A DNA stretch of 64,000 bases from Arthrobacter sp. H-02-3 (GTDB lineage Bacteria; Actinomycetota; Actinomycetes; Actinomycetales; Micrococcaceae), in the NCBI RefSeq assembly GCF_003097355.1, contig NZ_PYUI01000022.1, forward strand, positions 1 through 64,000. Reading direction: 5' to 3'. Position 1 is the first letter of the stretch; each line of letters starts with the position of its first letter. The position numbers and the translations under genes were made by a program. Shown here piece by piece: positions 24,452-36,518 of this stretch. Under the pieces are notes generated by a model. It was given only the letters and a program-made list of their open reading frames with translations, was not told the origin of the DNA and ran no database searches.

Positions 24452-25429
24452 TCAGAACAGTGCCACCTTGGGCGTGCGCGGGAAGAGGTCGTCCAGCTCG
24501 GCGAGTTCGGCAGGGCTTGGCTTCCAGGCCACGGCGGCGGCGTTCTGGCGCACCTGCTCCGGCGTGGTGGCACCGGCGATGACGCTGCTGACGGACGGCT
24601 GCGCGGCCAGCCAGGAGAAGGCGACCTGGACCTCGGTGAGACCGCGCGCGGCAGCGAAGTCGCCGAAGGCACCCAGCTGTTCCCAGTCGGCGTCGTTCAC
24701 GAGGTTGGTGCGGGTATGGCTGAGCCGGGAGCCCTCGGGAGCGCGGCCGGCGGAGTACTTGCCGGTGAGCAGGCCATTGGCGAGGGGAAAATACGGCAGG
24801 ACGCCCAGGCCGTAGGCCTCGGCGGCGGGGGTCACCTCAAGCTCCGCACGGCGGTCCAGCAGGTTGTAGTGGTTCTGGCTGGAGATGAAACGCACTCCCC
24901 CGCGGGCGCGGGCCACGAACTCGGCCTCGGCGATCTGCCAGCCGGCCCGGTTGGAGTGCCCGATGTAGCGGACCTTGCCGCTGGTCACGAGGTCCTCGAG
25001 GGCTGAGAGCGTCTCATCGATGGGCGTCAGCGGGTCCGGGGTGTGGAACTGGTAGAGGTCGATCCAGTCCGTGCCGAGCCGGCGCAGCGAGGATTCCGCG
25101 GCCTTGATGATGTAGCGGCGGGATCCGCGGGCGCCGAAGTCCTCGCCGTTGGCGCCGCGCATGTCCATGCCGAATTTCGTGCCGATCACGGCGTCGTCCC
25201 GGCGTGAGCCAAGGGCCCTGCCCAGCATTGTCTCGCTGAGTCCGGGTTCCCGGCCGTAGCTGTCCGCGACGTCGAAGAAGGTGATCCCGGCGTCCAGGGC
25301 GGCGTGCACGACGGCGTCCGTGCCCTCCTGCGATTCCGTCACAGTCCCGGGCCGGCCCAGGTTGTTGCAGCCAAGTCCCACGGCCGAGACGGATAGTCCG
25401 GAATTTCCCACACGGCGGTATTCAGTCAT
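24452..25429 (-). CDS. Aldo/keto reductase
   Basis: NADPH-dependent oxidoreductase of the AKR superfamily, 325 residues. Catalytic tetrad: Asp and Tyr in FFDVADSYG, Lys in IGTKFG, His in YQFHTPDPLTP. The C-terminal cofactor-binding part includes PYFPLANGLLTGKY and VIAGATTPEQVRQN. It is the first gene of the minus-strand run leading into nucleoside hydrolase and the ECF transporter, so it may act on a released sugar or related aldehyde, though that is speculative. Confidence 0.88.
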   Translation of the reverse strand: MTEYRRVGNSGLSVSAVGLGCNNLGRPGTVTESQEGTDAVVHAALDAGITFFDVADSYGREPGLSETMLGRALGSRRDDAVIGTKFGMDMRGANGEDFGARGSRRYIIKAAESSLRRLGTDWIDLYQFHTPDPLTPIDETLSALEDLVTSGKVRYIGHSNRAGWQIAEAEFVARARGGVRFISSQNHYNLLDRRAELEVTPAAEAYGLGVLPYFPLANGLLTGKYSAGRAPEGSRLSHTRTNLVNDADWEQLGAFGDFAAARGLTEVQVAFSWLAAQPSVSSVIAGATTPEQVRQNAAAVAWKPSPAELAELDDLFPRTPKVALF

Positions 25430-25482
25430 GGATTTACCCTATAACGGCCGGTCGGGCGTCCCGTCCAACGCCGCCGTCACGG

Positions 25483-25701
25483 CTATCCCGCGGGCAGTTC
25501 CAGGCCGTGCTCGTCCATGGCATCCTGGAGCTGCGCGAGGGTGCGCGGGCAGACGCCCGGCATCCCGGCAAGCCGGCGACGGCCAAGCTCCACGAGATGC
25601 TCGAGGGTTTCCACCCCCGCGTGCGCGAGCGACTTGCGCGCCGGCGCCGCCAGTCCCGCGGGGAGCGGCGTGCTGCCTGGTTGAGAGGATTTTCGCGTCA
25701 T
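25483..25701 (-). CDS. Small helix-hairpin-helix / RpoA-CTD-like protein
   Basis: A 72-residue basic protein. Residues about 18-70 (ARKSLAHAGVETLEHLVEL, then LAGMPGVCPRTLAQLQDAM) match the tandem helix-hairpin-helix pattern of RNA polymerase alpha C-terminal domains and related small DNA-binding proteins. A lysine/serine-rich leader precedes it. ATG at 25701 is chosen since upstream residues are in the intergenic spacer. Probably binds nucleic acid; the target is unknown. Confidence 0.65.
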   Translation of the reverse strand: MTRKSSQPGSTPLPAGLAAPARKSLAHAGVETLEHLVELGRRRLAGMPGVCPRTLAQLQDAMDEHGLELPAG

Positions 25702-25768
25702 TGCGTTGCCTTTCAGTCGGTTGCCCCCAAACTGATGCGAGCCGTGCAGGGCTCCTTGCCGGTGTTGG

Positions 25769-26326
25769 CTAGAGCGTGAAGCTGCTGGCCGGTTTCGGTG
25801 AGTGTTTGAGCTTGAAGGTCTCTTCGCCAAACGGCGCGGCCCCAATGCTCAGCTTGGTGAAGTCCAGGTCCTCGCCCCGGATGCAGACCTTGATGGCGTT
25901 GACCGTCTTGTTGACGTCCGGGGTGAGGCAGAAGATGTTGAGCCGGCCATCTGAAAACTCGCTCCGGTCCACGATCCCCAGGCCCCGCCAGGCCAGATGG
26001 CTGATGAGGGCGTCCTTGGCTTTCTCCTCGAGGTACTTGTCGCGGCTGGTCCCCTCCTTGGTCTTCAGGGCGTACTGGGCCACCACCCAGAACTGTTCTT
26101 CGTCCGGAATTTCGGCGTAGCCGTCCTCGGCGCATTGCACCGCGAAGGCGTCCATGAGGCGCTCGGCAACTTCGGCGTCTTCGACGTCGGTCTCGTCGGT
26201 TTTGCTTTGGTGCCCGACGACGCCGTGGTTCATCACGAACTGGCTGTAGTCCTCGTCAAACCAGGCCTCCCTGAACTGCAGGGTGCCCTCTTCGTCGCGT
26301 TTGTAAACCCGGATAATTCCACTCAT
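25769..26326 (-). CDS. Conserved hypothetical protein
   Basis: A 185-residue soluble, acidic protein starting MSGIIRVYKRDEEGTLQFREAW. It has alternating charged helices, a Trp-rich segment (DEEQFWVVAQYALKTKEG) and a C-terminal beta-rich half with NIFCLTPDVNKTVNAIKVCIRGE. No signal peptide, membrane segment or known motif is seen. ATG at 26326 follows AAGGAA. It lies 75 bp downstream of dxs on the same strand and upstream of the small HhH gene. I do not recognise a function. Confidence 0.6.
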   Translation of the reverse strand: MSGIIRVYKRDEEGTLQFREAWFDEDYSQFVMNHGVVGHQSKTDETDVEDAEVAERLMDAFAVQCAEDGYAEIPDEEQFWVVAQYALKTKEGTSRDKYLEEKAKDALISHLAWRGLGIVDRSEFSDGRLNIFCLTPDVNKTVNAIKVCIRGEDLDFTKLSIGAAPFGEETFKLKHSPKPASSFTL

Positions 26327-26401
26327 ATGCCAGTTCCTTCCTGGGCCGCACGGCGCCGCCAAGGGTGGGCCGTACGGGGTCGTGCTCAACAGACGTGCTG
26401 G

Positions 26402-28375
26402 CTACAGCAGCGGCAGGCTGCCGGTGCTGGGGTGTTCGTGGCCGGGCAAGGGACGCGCGAACGGCACCTTGGTGCCCAGGACCTGGGCGACGACGTCGTG
26501 CGTGATCTGCTGGGCGGTCAGCCCGACGCGTTCGAGGACCTGTTTGCGGGTGCCGTGATCGAGGAATTCGACGGGGAGGCCGACCTCGTTGAGGGCGGTG
26601 TCCACTCCGGCGGCGCGCATCTCCTGGCGGATCCGCGAGCCGACGCCGCCGGCGCGCACACCGTCCTCGATGCAGATGACCAGGCGGTGGTTCGCGGCGA
26701 GGTCGATGATGGACCGCCGGACCGGGAGGACCCAGCGGGGATCCACCACCGTGGAGCTGATCCCCTGGGCTCCGAGCCGGTTGGAGACGTCCAGCGCGAG
26801 TTCGGACATGGCGCCGACGCTCACGATCAGGACGTCGTTCTCCGTGGAGCCTGCGGGGCGGCGGGCGAGCACATCGACGCCGTCGGCCAGGCGTTCGAGC
26901 GCCTCGACCTCGGCGCCGACGCTGCCCTTGGAGTAGCGGATCACGCTGGGGGCGTCTTCGATGGCCACGGCCTCGCGCAGTTCCTCCCGCAGCCGGGTGG
27001 CGTCGCGGGGTGCGGCGAGGTGGAGGCCGGGGACGATCTGGACCATGGCCATGTCCCACATGCCATGGTGGCTCGCGCCGTCGGGCCCGGTGACCCCGGC
27101 CCGGTCAAGGACGATCGTGACGCCTGCCTTGTGCAGTGCCACGTCCATCAGCAGCTGGTCGAAGGCACGGTTCAGGAACGTGGCGTAGACGGCGACGACC
27201 GGGTGCAGTCCCCCGAACGCCATTCCGGCCGCCGAGGTGAGGGCGTGCTGCTCGGCGATGCCGACATCGAACACGCGGTCCGGGTGCCGGGCCGCGAACT
27301 TGTGCAGCCCGACCGGGATCAGCATGGCCCCGGTGATGCCGACGATGTCCGTGCGCTCGTCGGCAATGTCGGCGATCTCATCGGCGAACACGGCGGTCCA
27401 GGACTTGGCGCCACCGGCCTCGGCGGGGGCGCCGGTCTCCGGGTCGATGATCCCGACCGCATGGAACTGGTCCGCTTCATGGGCGCGGGCCGGAGCGTAA
27501 CCGTGGCCTTTTTCCGTCATGGCGTGCACGATCACGGGCCCGGCATAGTTCTTCGCCGTGGAGAGGGCATTTTCCATGGCCTGGAGGTTGTGGCCGTCCA
27601 CGGGGCCGATGTACTTCATGCCGAGGTCCTCGAACATGCCCTGCGGAGCCCACCAGTCCTTGAGGCCCTTCTTCATGGCGTGCAGGCTCTTGTAGGTGAA
27701 CTGTCCCGCGGGGCCGCCGTTCTGCAGCCTGCGCTTCCACCATTCGAGCGTGCCTTCATAGGCGGGGGCGGCGCGGAGGGAATCGATGGTGGGACGCAGG
27801 GATGCAAGGTAGTCGGCGAACCCGCCGACGGTCGGGGCGTAGGAGCGTCCGTTGTCGTTGACCACAATGACGACGCGGCGCTTCTTGTCCGCCGCGATGT
27901 TGTTGAGGGCCTCCCAGGCCATGCCGCCGGTCAGGGCACCGTCGCCCACGACCGCGACGACGAAGCGGTCGCCGTCGCCGGTCAGTTGCCGGGCGCGGGA
28001 GATGCCGTCGGCCCAGGACAGTGACGAGGACGCGTGCGAGCTTTCGACGATGTCGTGCTCGGATTCTCCGCGGTCCGGGTAGCCCGAGAGGCCGCCCTGC
28101 TGGCGGAGGGTGCTGAAATCCTGGCGGCCGGTGAGGAGTTTGTGGACGTAGGACTGGTGACCGGTGTCAAAGACAATGCTGTCGCGGGGGGAATCGAAGA
28201 TCCGGTGTACCGCGATGGTGAGCTCGACGACGCCGAGGTTCGGGCCCAGGTGCCCTCCCGTCTGGGAGACGTTGCCGATCAGGAAATCCCTGACCTCGGC
28301 TGCCAGCTGATCCAGCTGCGCCCCGGACAACTTACTCAGGTCCTGCGGATTCCGGATGGTGTCCAAGATTCCCAA
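26402..28375 (-). CDS. dxs: 1-deoxy-D-xylulose-5-phosphate synthase
   Basis: First enzyme of the MEP isoprenoid pathway; condenses pyruvate and glyceraldehyde-3-phosphate using thiamine diphosphate. The 657-residue protein shows GGHLGPNLGVVELTIA, FDTGHQSYVHKLLTGR, the ThDP motif GDGALTGGMAWEALNN, a central DGHNLQAM and the C-terminal transketolase domain with DRAGVTGPDGASHHG. The start is TTG at 28375 behind a strong GGAGGGG. Synteny with actinobacterial dxs neighbourhoods (aconitase, Rv2689c block) supports the call. Confidence 0.97.
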   Translation of the reverse strand: MGILDTIRNPQDLSKLSGAQLDQLAAEVRDFLIGNVSQTGGHLGPNLGVVELTIAVHRIFDSPRDSIVFDTGHQSYVHKLLTGRQDFSTLRQQGGLSGYPDRGESEHDIVESSHASSSLSWADGISRARQLTGDGDRFVVAVVGDGALTGGMAWEALNNIAADKKRRVVIVVNDNGRSYAPTVGGFADYLASLRPTIDSLRAAPAYEGTLEWWKRRLQNGGPAGQFTYKSLHAMKKGLKDWWAPQGMFEDLGMKYIGPVDGHNLQAMENALSTAKNYAGPVIVHAMTEKGHGYAPARAHEADQFHAVGIIDPETGAPAEAGGAKSWTAVFADEIADIADERTDIVGITGAMLIPVGLHKFAARHPDRVFDVGIAEQHALTSAAGMAFGGLHPVVAVYATFLNRAFDQLLMDVALHKAGVTIVLDRAGVTGPDGASHHGMWDMAMVQIVPGLHLAAPRDATRLREELREAVAIEDAPSVIRYSKGSVGAEVEALERLADGVDVLARRPAGSTENDVLIVSVGAMSELALDVSNRLGAQGISSTVVDPRWVLPVRRSIIDLAANHRLVICIEDGVRAGGVGSRIRQEMRAAGVDTALNEVGLPVEFLDHGTRKQVLERVGLTAQQITHDVVAQVLGTKVPFARPLPGHEHPSTGSLPLL

Positions 28376-28473
28376 CGGCCCCTCCTTCGGGTGGTAGACA
28401 TGCCTTTTAACTCTAACGCCTCCGGGGAACGCCCGCTGCCGGAACGGCGCAGGAACACCGAAGGAACGCAGAA

Positions 28474-28502
28474 GCCCCGGCCGGTCAATGACCGGCCGGG
28501 GC
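28474..28502 (-). terminator. GC-rich hairpin after acnA
   Basis: Perfect 14-bp arms (28474-28487 and 28489-28502) around a single base, 36 bp past the acnA stop and before dxs. There is no T-run, so termination efficiency is uncertain. Confidence 0.55.
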
Positions 28503-28537
28503 CGCTACTGCTGTTCCTCCCGGCGGGAGGACCTCCG

Positions 28538-31351
<2,814 letters not shown>

Positions 31352-31404
31352 CGCAGGACTCCTCTCGCAACAGTTTCATCTTTGTCGCGCCGCTGAACCC
31401 TTGC

Positions 31405-31424
31405 TAGTTAGGTCTGCCTAACTA
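31405..31424. promoter_or_regulatory. DtxR/IdeR-like iron box upstream of acnA
   Basis: TAGTTAGGTCTGCCTAACTA is an 8-bp perfect dyad with a TCTG centre, 54 bp before the acnA start. The stretch from 31408 matches the DtxR/IdeR consensus TTAGGTTAGSCTAACCTAA at 14 of 19 positions. An iron regulator acting on an Fe-S aconitase would make sense; TetR-type AcnR is an alternative class of acn regulator. Confidence 0.5.
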
Positions 31425-31543
31425 ATACAGGCACCAGTACATGGTTGCACGCGATGCAGGTACGGAACGCAGGGAACAGCCGTCTCACTAACAGCAGGTG
31501 TGATGGAGCGCGACGACGGACTACTACGCCCATCCTAGTAGCA

Positions 31544-32959
31544 TCACGGTTGGGGAGTCAGTAACGCCACAGTCTCCATGTGGTGGGTGTGCGGGTAGAG
31601 GTCGAAGGCGCGCAGCGCCGCCATCCCCCAGCCGCCCTGCCGGAAATAGCCGAGGTCGCGGGCGAACGACGCCGGATCGCAGGACACATACGCGATAGCC
31701 CGGGGACCGGCGTCGATCAGCTGTTTGACCACCGCTTTGCCGGCCCCGGCACGCGGCGGATCCAGGATCAGGGCGTCAAAGTTGCGGGGTTTCTGCCGCA
31801 GCACCCGCTCCACGCGGCCCTGGACAATTTCCACCTGGGCGGCGTCGTGCAGGTTCTTGCGCGCATCGCGGCTGGTTCCCGGCGCCCCCTCCACCGACAG
31901 CACGGAGCCCGTCACGCCCACGGCATCGGCCAGGGGCGCCGTGAACAGCCCGGCCCCGGCGTAGAGGTCAGCCACCACAGAGCCAGGCGCGAGGTAACCG
32001 CCGTCGTGCAGGAAGCCGGTGACGGCCCCGACGAGCGTGTCCGGGCCGTCCCGGTGGATCTGCCAGAAGCCGTCGCCGGTGACCCGGTAGTCGTGGCCGG
32101 CCGCAGATTCCTGGACATAAGTGCGGCCGCGCAGTTGCAGGACCTCGCCGGTGGTCGGGTGCAAACTGGCCACCGAGACGTCGTCGGGCAACTGCGCCAG
32201 GATGCTGCTGAGCCGCTTGGACCTGGTCCCCGGAGCGGGCACCAGCAGCACGAGCGGCCGGGAGCCGTTCGCCGGGGCGGCGACCTCGACGCGCTCGATA
32301 CCCTGCAGGTCGATATCCCAGAGCCGGAGTGCATTGATGGCATCCACGGCCAGCGGCATCTCCCGTACCGGCAGGATGGCGTCGGAGCGGTGGGCGTGCA
32401 TGCCGAGCTTGCCTGCGGGGGTCACGGCGAAGGCGGCACGTGTCCGCCAGCCCAGGCCGGCCACGGCGGCATCGCCGTCCCCTGTGTCAGGTCCCGTCCG
32501 CTCCGCTGCGCCTTCCGCGGTGTGGCCCCCGGCGGCAGTGCCGACGGCTTCGACGGTGATCTGCCCTGAGGGCGAAAGGTCGACGCCGGCCAGCCGCTTA
32601 AGCTGTTCGGCCAGGACCTCGGCCTTGAGGCTACGCTGGCGTGCCAGGGAGATGTGGCCAAGTTCGGCACCGCCGACCGGCGGATGGCGGTGAGACCATG
32701 AACGGCCGGAGTCGGCAAGGTCCCAGAAATGCGGTACGCGGTCCGGCGACGGTTCCAGGACCTCCACCACATCGGCACGCCAGAATTTGGCGGAGGGGCC
32801 GTCGTCGGTGAGCCGGACGCGGACTTTCTCGCCGGGAATGCCGTGGCGGACGAACACGACGCGGCCCTCATGCCGGGCCACGCAGTGCCCGCCGTGGGCG
32901 ACGGGGCCGACGTCGACGACGAGCTCGGTGTGGGTGTGCGTCCGGGTGTCCTGGGTCAT
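31544..32959 (-). CDS. TrmA/RumA-family SAM-dependent RNA methyltransferase
   Basis: Probable 5-methyluridine RNA methyltransferase, orthologous by position to Rv2689c. An N-terminal TRAM domain (VVDVGPVAHGGHCVARHEGRVVFVRHG) binds RNA. The C-terminal Rossmann domain has VADLYAGAGLFTAPLA (SAM motif I), ILDPPRAGAG and the nucleophile Cys in YVSCDPASFARDL. The four cysteines of the RumA Fe-S cluster are absent. The ATG at 32959 overlaps the permease stop by 4 bp, so the two are co-translated. rRNA versus tRNA target cannot be told. Confidence 0.85.
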   Translation of the reverse strand: MTQDTRTHTHTELVVDVGPVAHGGHCVARHEGRVVFVRHGIPGEKVRVRLTDDGPSAKFWRADVVEVLEPSPDRVPHFWDLADSGRSWSHRHPPVGGAELGHISLARQRSLKAEVLAEQLKRLAGVDLSPSGQITVEAVGTAAGGHTAEGAAERTGPDTGDGDAAVAGLGWRTRAAFAVTPAGKLGMHAHRSDAILPVREMPLAVDAINALRLWDIDLQGIERVEVAAPANGSRPLVLLVPAPGTRSKRLSSILAQLPDDVSVASLHPTTGEVLQLRGRTYVQESAAGHDYRVTGDGFWQIHRDGPDTLVGAVTGFLHDGGYLAPGSVVADLYAGAGLFTAPLADAVGVTGSVLSVEGAPGTSRDARKNLHDAAQVEIVQGRVERVLRQKPRNFDALILDPPRAGAGKAVVKQLIDAGPRAIAYVSCDPASFARDLGYFRQGGWGMAALRAFDLYPHTHHMETVALLTPQP

Positions 32960-34935
32960 TGGATGTCCTGCAGTTTCTTGGCTTCTTCGGATGACTTCAG
33001 CTGCCACGGCACACTGGCCACCATGACACCGGGCTCGAAGTGCAGCCGGGTCTTGATGCGGAGGGCGGTCTGGTTATGGACCAGCTGCTCCCACCATTTG
33101 CCGACCACGTACTCCGGGATGTAGACCACGATCAGGTCGCGCGGCGAATCGCGGCGCATGTTCTTGATGTACTCCATGATCGGAGTCACGGTTTCGCGGA
33201 ACGGGCTGGCAAGCACCGTCAGGGGCACCGGGATTTCGAGTTTCTCCCAGTCGGCGACAGTCGCCTCGGTCTCCTCCGGGCTGATGTCCACGGTGATGGC
33301 GTCCAGCCGCGACGGGCGGGAGGCCCGGGCGTAGGCGAGGGCGCGCAGCACCGGTTTGCGGACGTGGGAGACGAGCAGCACTGCGTGCACACGGGTGGGC
33401 AGGGCGCGCGGCGAGGAGTCCTCGTCCACGGCGAGTTCCTTGGCCACGTTGTCGTAGTGCGCCCGGATGCTCCACATGATCAGGAACAGCACGAACATGG
33501 CGAGCAGCGCGATCCAGGCGCCCTGCGTGAACTTGGTGATGAGGACGATCACCAGAACCAGGCCGGTCATGCCGAAGCCCACTGTATTGATGGTGCGGGA
33601 CTTGATGATGCGCAGCCGGACGGCGGAGTCCTTGGACAGTTTCAGTTCCCGGCCCCAGTGCCGGATCATGCCCAGCTGGCTCATCGTGAAGGAGATGAAG
33701 ACGCCTACGATGTAGAGCTGGATGAGCTTTGTGACGTCGGCGTTGAACGCGATGATCAGTACCAGGGCGCCCGCCGCCAAGGCCAGGACGCCGTTGCTGA
33801 AGGCCAGCCGGTCGCCGCGGGTGCGCAGCTGGCGCGGCAGGTAGCCGTCCTGGGCAAGGATGGAGCCGAGCACCGGGAAGCCGTTGAACGCCGTGTTGGA
33901 GGCGAACACGAGGATGACGCCGGTGGCGGCCACCACTATGTAGAACGGGATGGAACCCGCGCCGAAAACGGTCTGCGCAATCTGGCTGATGGCCGGATTC
34001 TGGATGTACCCCTCCTCCAGGGGCTTGCCGTTCAGGAGGAATTCCGTGGCCGGATCCTGCACGATGTGCACCTTGGTGGCGTTGGCCAGGTAGATGATGC
34101 CGGCGAGCATGGCGGAGGCAATGACGCCGAGCAGCAGCAGCGTGGTGGCTGCGTTCTTGCTCTTGGGCTTCTTGAAGTTGGGCACGCCGTTGCTGATGGC
34201 CTCGACGCCGGTCAGGGCCGCGGCGCCGGAAGAGAAGGCGCGCAGCAGTAGGAACGCGCCGGCCAGCCCGACGAGACCCTGATCGAATTCCGGTTGCGGC
34301 ACGATCGTGAAGGCCGCCGACGGCGCCTGGCCCAGCTGTCCGGTCACGGCCTGGAAGATGCCGACGGCGGTCATGCCAAGGATGGAGGCCATGAAGATGT
34401 AGGTCGGTACGGCAAAGACGCTGCCGGCTTCCCGGATGCCGCGAAGGTTCACGAGGGCCAGGATCACGACGCCGATGGTGGCAATTGCGGCCTGCTGGCC
34501 ATGCAGGGAGGGAACCGCGGTGGTCAGGTAGGTCGCGGCCGATGACATGGAGACAGCCACGGTCAGCACGTAGTCAACCAGCAGCGCGGCGGCCACGGTG
34601 AGGCCCGCATACTTGCCCAGGTTCACGTTGGCGATCTCGTAGTCGCCGCCGCCGGAGGGATAGGCGTGGACGTTTTGGCGGTAGGAGGCCACAACGGTCA
34701 GGAGCACCACCATGACGGCGAGGCCCACCCACGGCGAGATAGCGACGGCACTCACGCCGGCCAGGGCCAGGGTCAGGAGGATTTCATCCGGCGCGTAGGC
34801 CACGGAAGACAGTGCGTCCGAGGCGAAAATGGGTAGCGCGATCCGCTTCGGCAAGAGCGTGTGGGCCAGACGGTCGTTCCGGAAGGGCTTGCCTACCAGC
34901 ACCCGCTTCACGGCATTGAAAATTGTCAGCACCAC
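32956..34935 (-). CDS. KimA-like APC-family potassium permease
   Basis: A 659-residue APC-superfamily transporter with about twelve membrane helices followed by a cytoplasmic domain of about 150 residues (from ALPTRVHAVLLVSHVRKPVLRALAYA). This arrangement is that of KimA (YdaO), a high-affinity K+/H+ symporter. The N-terminal helix region FASDALSSVAYAPDEILL is characteristic. The gene is divergent from two TrkA-type K+ regulatory proteins, supporting potassium over amino acids, and corresponds to Rv2690c by synteny. GTG start at 34935; a second GTG follows immediately. Confidence 0.85.
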   Translation of the reverse strand: MVLTIFNAVKRVLVGKPFRNDRLAHTLLPKRIALPIFASDALSSVAYAPDEILLTLALAGVSAVAISPWVGLAVMVVLLTVVASYRQNVHAYPSGGGDYEIANVNLGKYAGLTVAAALLVDYVLTVAVSMSSAATYLTTAVPSLHGQQAAIATIGVVILALVNLRGIREAGSVFAVPTYIFMASILGMTAVGIFQAVTGQLGQAPSAAFTIVPQPEFDQGLVGLAGAFLLLRAFSSGAAALTGVEAISNGVPNFKKPKSKNAATTLLLLGVIASAMLAGIIYLANATKVHIVQDPATEFLLNGKPLEEGYIQNPAISQIAQTVFGAGSIPFYIVVAATGVILVFASNTAFNGFPVLGSILAQDGYLPRQLRTRGDRLAFSNGVLALAAGALVLIIAFNADVTKLIQLYIVGVFISFTMSQLGMIRHWGRELKLSKDSAVRLRIIKSRTINTVGFGMTGLVLVIVLITKFTQGAWIALLAMFVLFLIMWSIRAHYDNVAKELAVDEDSSPRALPTRVHAVLLVSHVRKPVLRALAYARASRPSRLDAITVDISPEETEATVADWEKLEIPVPLTVLASPFRETVTPIMEYIKNMRRDSPRDLIVVYIPEYVVGKWWEQLVHNQTALRIKTRLHFEPGVMVASVPWQLKSSEEAKKLQDIQ

Positions 34936-35085
34936 ACAAAGCTAGTCTGATTCGGACGCGATGTCATGACGGCGAAGTCGGCGTGCGCAATGATCCGCCC
35001 GGAGGCCCGCGGCCTTGGCCTTCGTGCCTCCCGTGGCCGGTAGAGTTTTACGCAGTATCAGACGCAGAACCAAGAGGAGGCCCAT

Positions 35086-35757
35086 GTGGCGCACTTCGTG
35101 ATCATGGGTTGTGGCCGTGTCGGGGCAACCCTGGCACACACGCTCGAGGAAGCCGGCCATTCAGTGGCCATTATCGACCAGGACGACCGTGCCTTCCGCC
35201 GGCTCCGTGCGGGCTTCACCGGCCGTAAGGTCACGGGGGTCGGATTCGACCGCGAGACCCTCAAGCGGGCCGGCGTCGAGGAAGCCTACGCATTCGCGGC
35301 GGTCTCCAGCGGCGACAACTCCAACATCCTCGCCACCCGGGTAGCCCGTGAGACCTTCCACGTTCCCCACGTCGTGGCCAGGATTTACGATCCGGGCCGC
35401 GCCGAAATCTACCAGCGCCTGGGTATCCCCACGGTGGCCGCGGTCCGCTGGAGCGCCGACCAGGTGCTGCGCCGCATCCTGCCGGAACAGCACGTCGCCG
35501 GCGATTTCCGCGAGCCCTCGGGCCGTCTGGTCCTCGCCGAGGTGGACCTCAACCCCGGCTGGATCGGTCACCCGCTCGCGTCGATCGAGAAAGCGGCCGG
35601 CATCCGGGTCGCGTATCTGACCCGGTTCGGCGAGGGGACCCTGCCCGCCGCCGGCATGTCCTACCAGGACGGCGACACCGTCCACGCCGTGCTGAACGTG
35701 GACCGCAGCTCCGAGGTCGGCCATATTCTCGCCAAGTCCCCCGCCAAGGAGTCCTAA
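35086..35757 (+). CDS. TrkA-type potassium uptake protein (CeoB-like)
   Basis: Cytoplasmic regulatory RCK protein of K+ transport. The N-terminal Rossmann domain has MGCGRVGATLA (G-x-G-x2-G), VAIIDQDDRAF with the acidic residue after strand 2 and SGDNSNILATRVA; a TrkA-C domain follows from about residue 140. GTG at 35086 follows GAGGAGG. It ends exactly where the next TrkA-type gene begins and matches Rv2691 (ceoB) by position, beside the divergent KimA-like permease. Confidence 0.87.
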   Translation: MAHFVIMGCGRVGATLAHTLEEAGHSVAIIDQDDRAFRRLRAGFTGRKVTGVGFDRETLKRAGVEEAYAFAAVSSGDNSNILATRVARETFHVPHVVARIYDPGRAEIYQRLGIPTVAAVRWSADQVLRRILPEQHVAGDFREPSGRLVLAEVDLNPGWIGHPLASIEKAAGIRVAYLTRFGEGTLPAAGMSYQDGDTVHAVLNVDRSSEVGHILAKSPAKES

Positions 35758-36501
35758 GTGAAAGTCGTCATCGTCGGTGCCGGAAGCGTCGGATCCTCGA
35801 TCGCCCGTGAACTGCTGGCCCACAAGCACGAAATCCTGCTGATTGATGAGAAACCGGAGGTCATCGGCCGCAGCGGACTGCGCGGCGCCCACTGGCTTGT
35901 CGGTGACGCCTGCGAGCTGAGCACGCTGCAGGACGCCAAACTCGAGGACGCCGACGTCGTGGTTTCCGCCACCGGTGACGACAAGGTCAACCTTGTAGTC
36001 TCACTGCTGGCCAAGACGGAATTCGGCGTGGGGCGGACCGTCGGCCGGGTCAACAACCCGAAGAACGACTGGATGTTCGATGACTCCTGGGGCGTCGACG
36101 TGGCGGTTAACACCCCGCAGCTCATGACCGCACTGGTGGAGGAAGCGGTGGAGATCGGCGACCTGGTCCGGCTGCTGACGCTCCAGACCGGGGTGTCCTC
36201 GCTGGTGGAGTTCACGGTCCCGCATGATTCCCACGTGATCGGCCTGACCGTGGGCGATGTCCAGTGGCCCGAGGACTCCACCTTAGTGGCGATCCTGCGC
36301 GACCAGGCACCCATCACGCCCAGCCGCGACGACGTGATCGACGGCGGCGACGAGTTGTTCTTCGTGACTACTATCGCGGCCGAGGACGACCTCCGCGCCC
36401 TGCTGGCACCCGAGTCCCCGCTCGATGATCAGCACCCGGTGACCTCGGACCAGCACGGCCACGTGACCCAGCCGGCCGGAGACGACGGCTTCGACGGCTG
36501 A
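35758..36501 (+). CDS. TrkA-type potassium uptake protein (CeoC-like)
   Basis: Second RCK protein, 247 residues: VVIVGAGSVGSSIAREL nucleotide-binding start, LLIDEKPEV, GDACELSTLQDAKLEDADVVVSATGDDKVNLVVS, and a TrkA-C domain (TLQTGVSSLVEFTVPHDSHVIG onward). The start codon GTG directly abuts the stop of the preceding gene, so the pair is translationally coupled. It matches Rv2692 (ceoC) by position. The last 25 residues are a His/Asp-rich variable tail. Confidence 0.87.
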   Translation: MKVVIVGAGSVGSSIARELLAHKHEILLIDEKPEVIGRSGLRGAHWLVGDACELSTLQDAKLEDADVVVSATGDDKVNLVVSLLAKTEFGVGRTVGRVNNPKNDWMFDDSWGVDVAVNTPQLMTALVEEAVEIGDLVRLLTLQTGVSSLVEFTVPHDSHVIGLTVGDVQWPEDSTLVAILRDQAPITPSRDDVIDGGDELFFVTTIAAEDDLRALLAPESPLDDQHPVTSDQHGHVTQPAGDDGFDG

Positions 36502-36518
36502 CGGGCTTTAAACCGCAG

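Noticed and set aside
34936..35085. c-di-AMP (ydaO) riboswitch before the KimA-like gene
   Set aside because: The 150-bp divergent spacer lacks the conserved ydaO core sequences, so no riboswitch is claimed.
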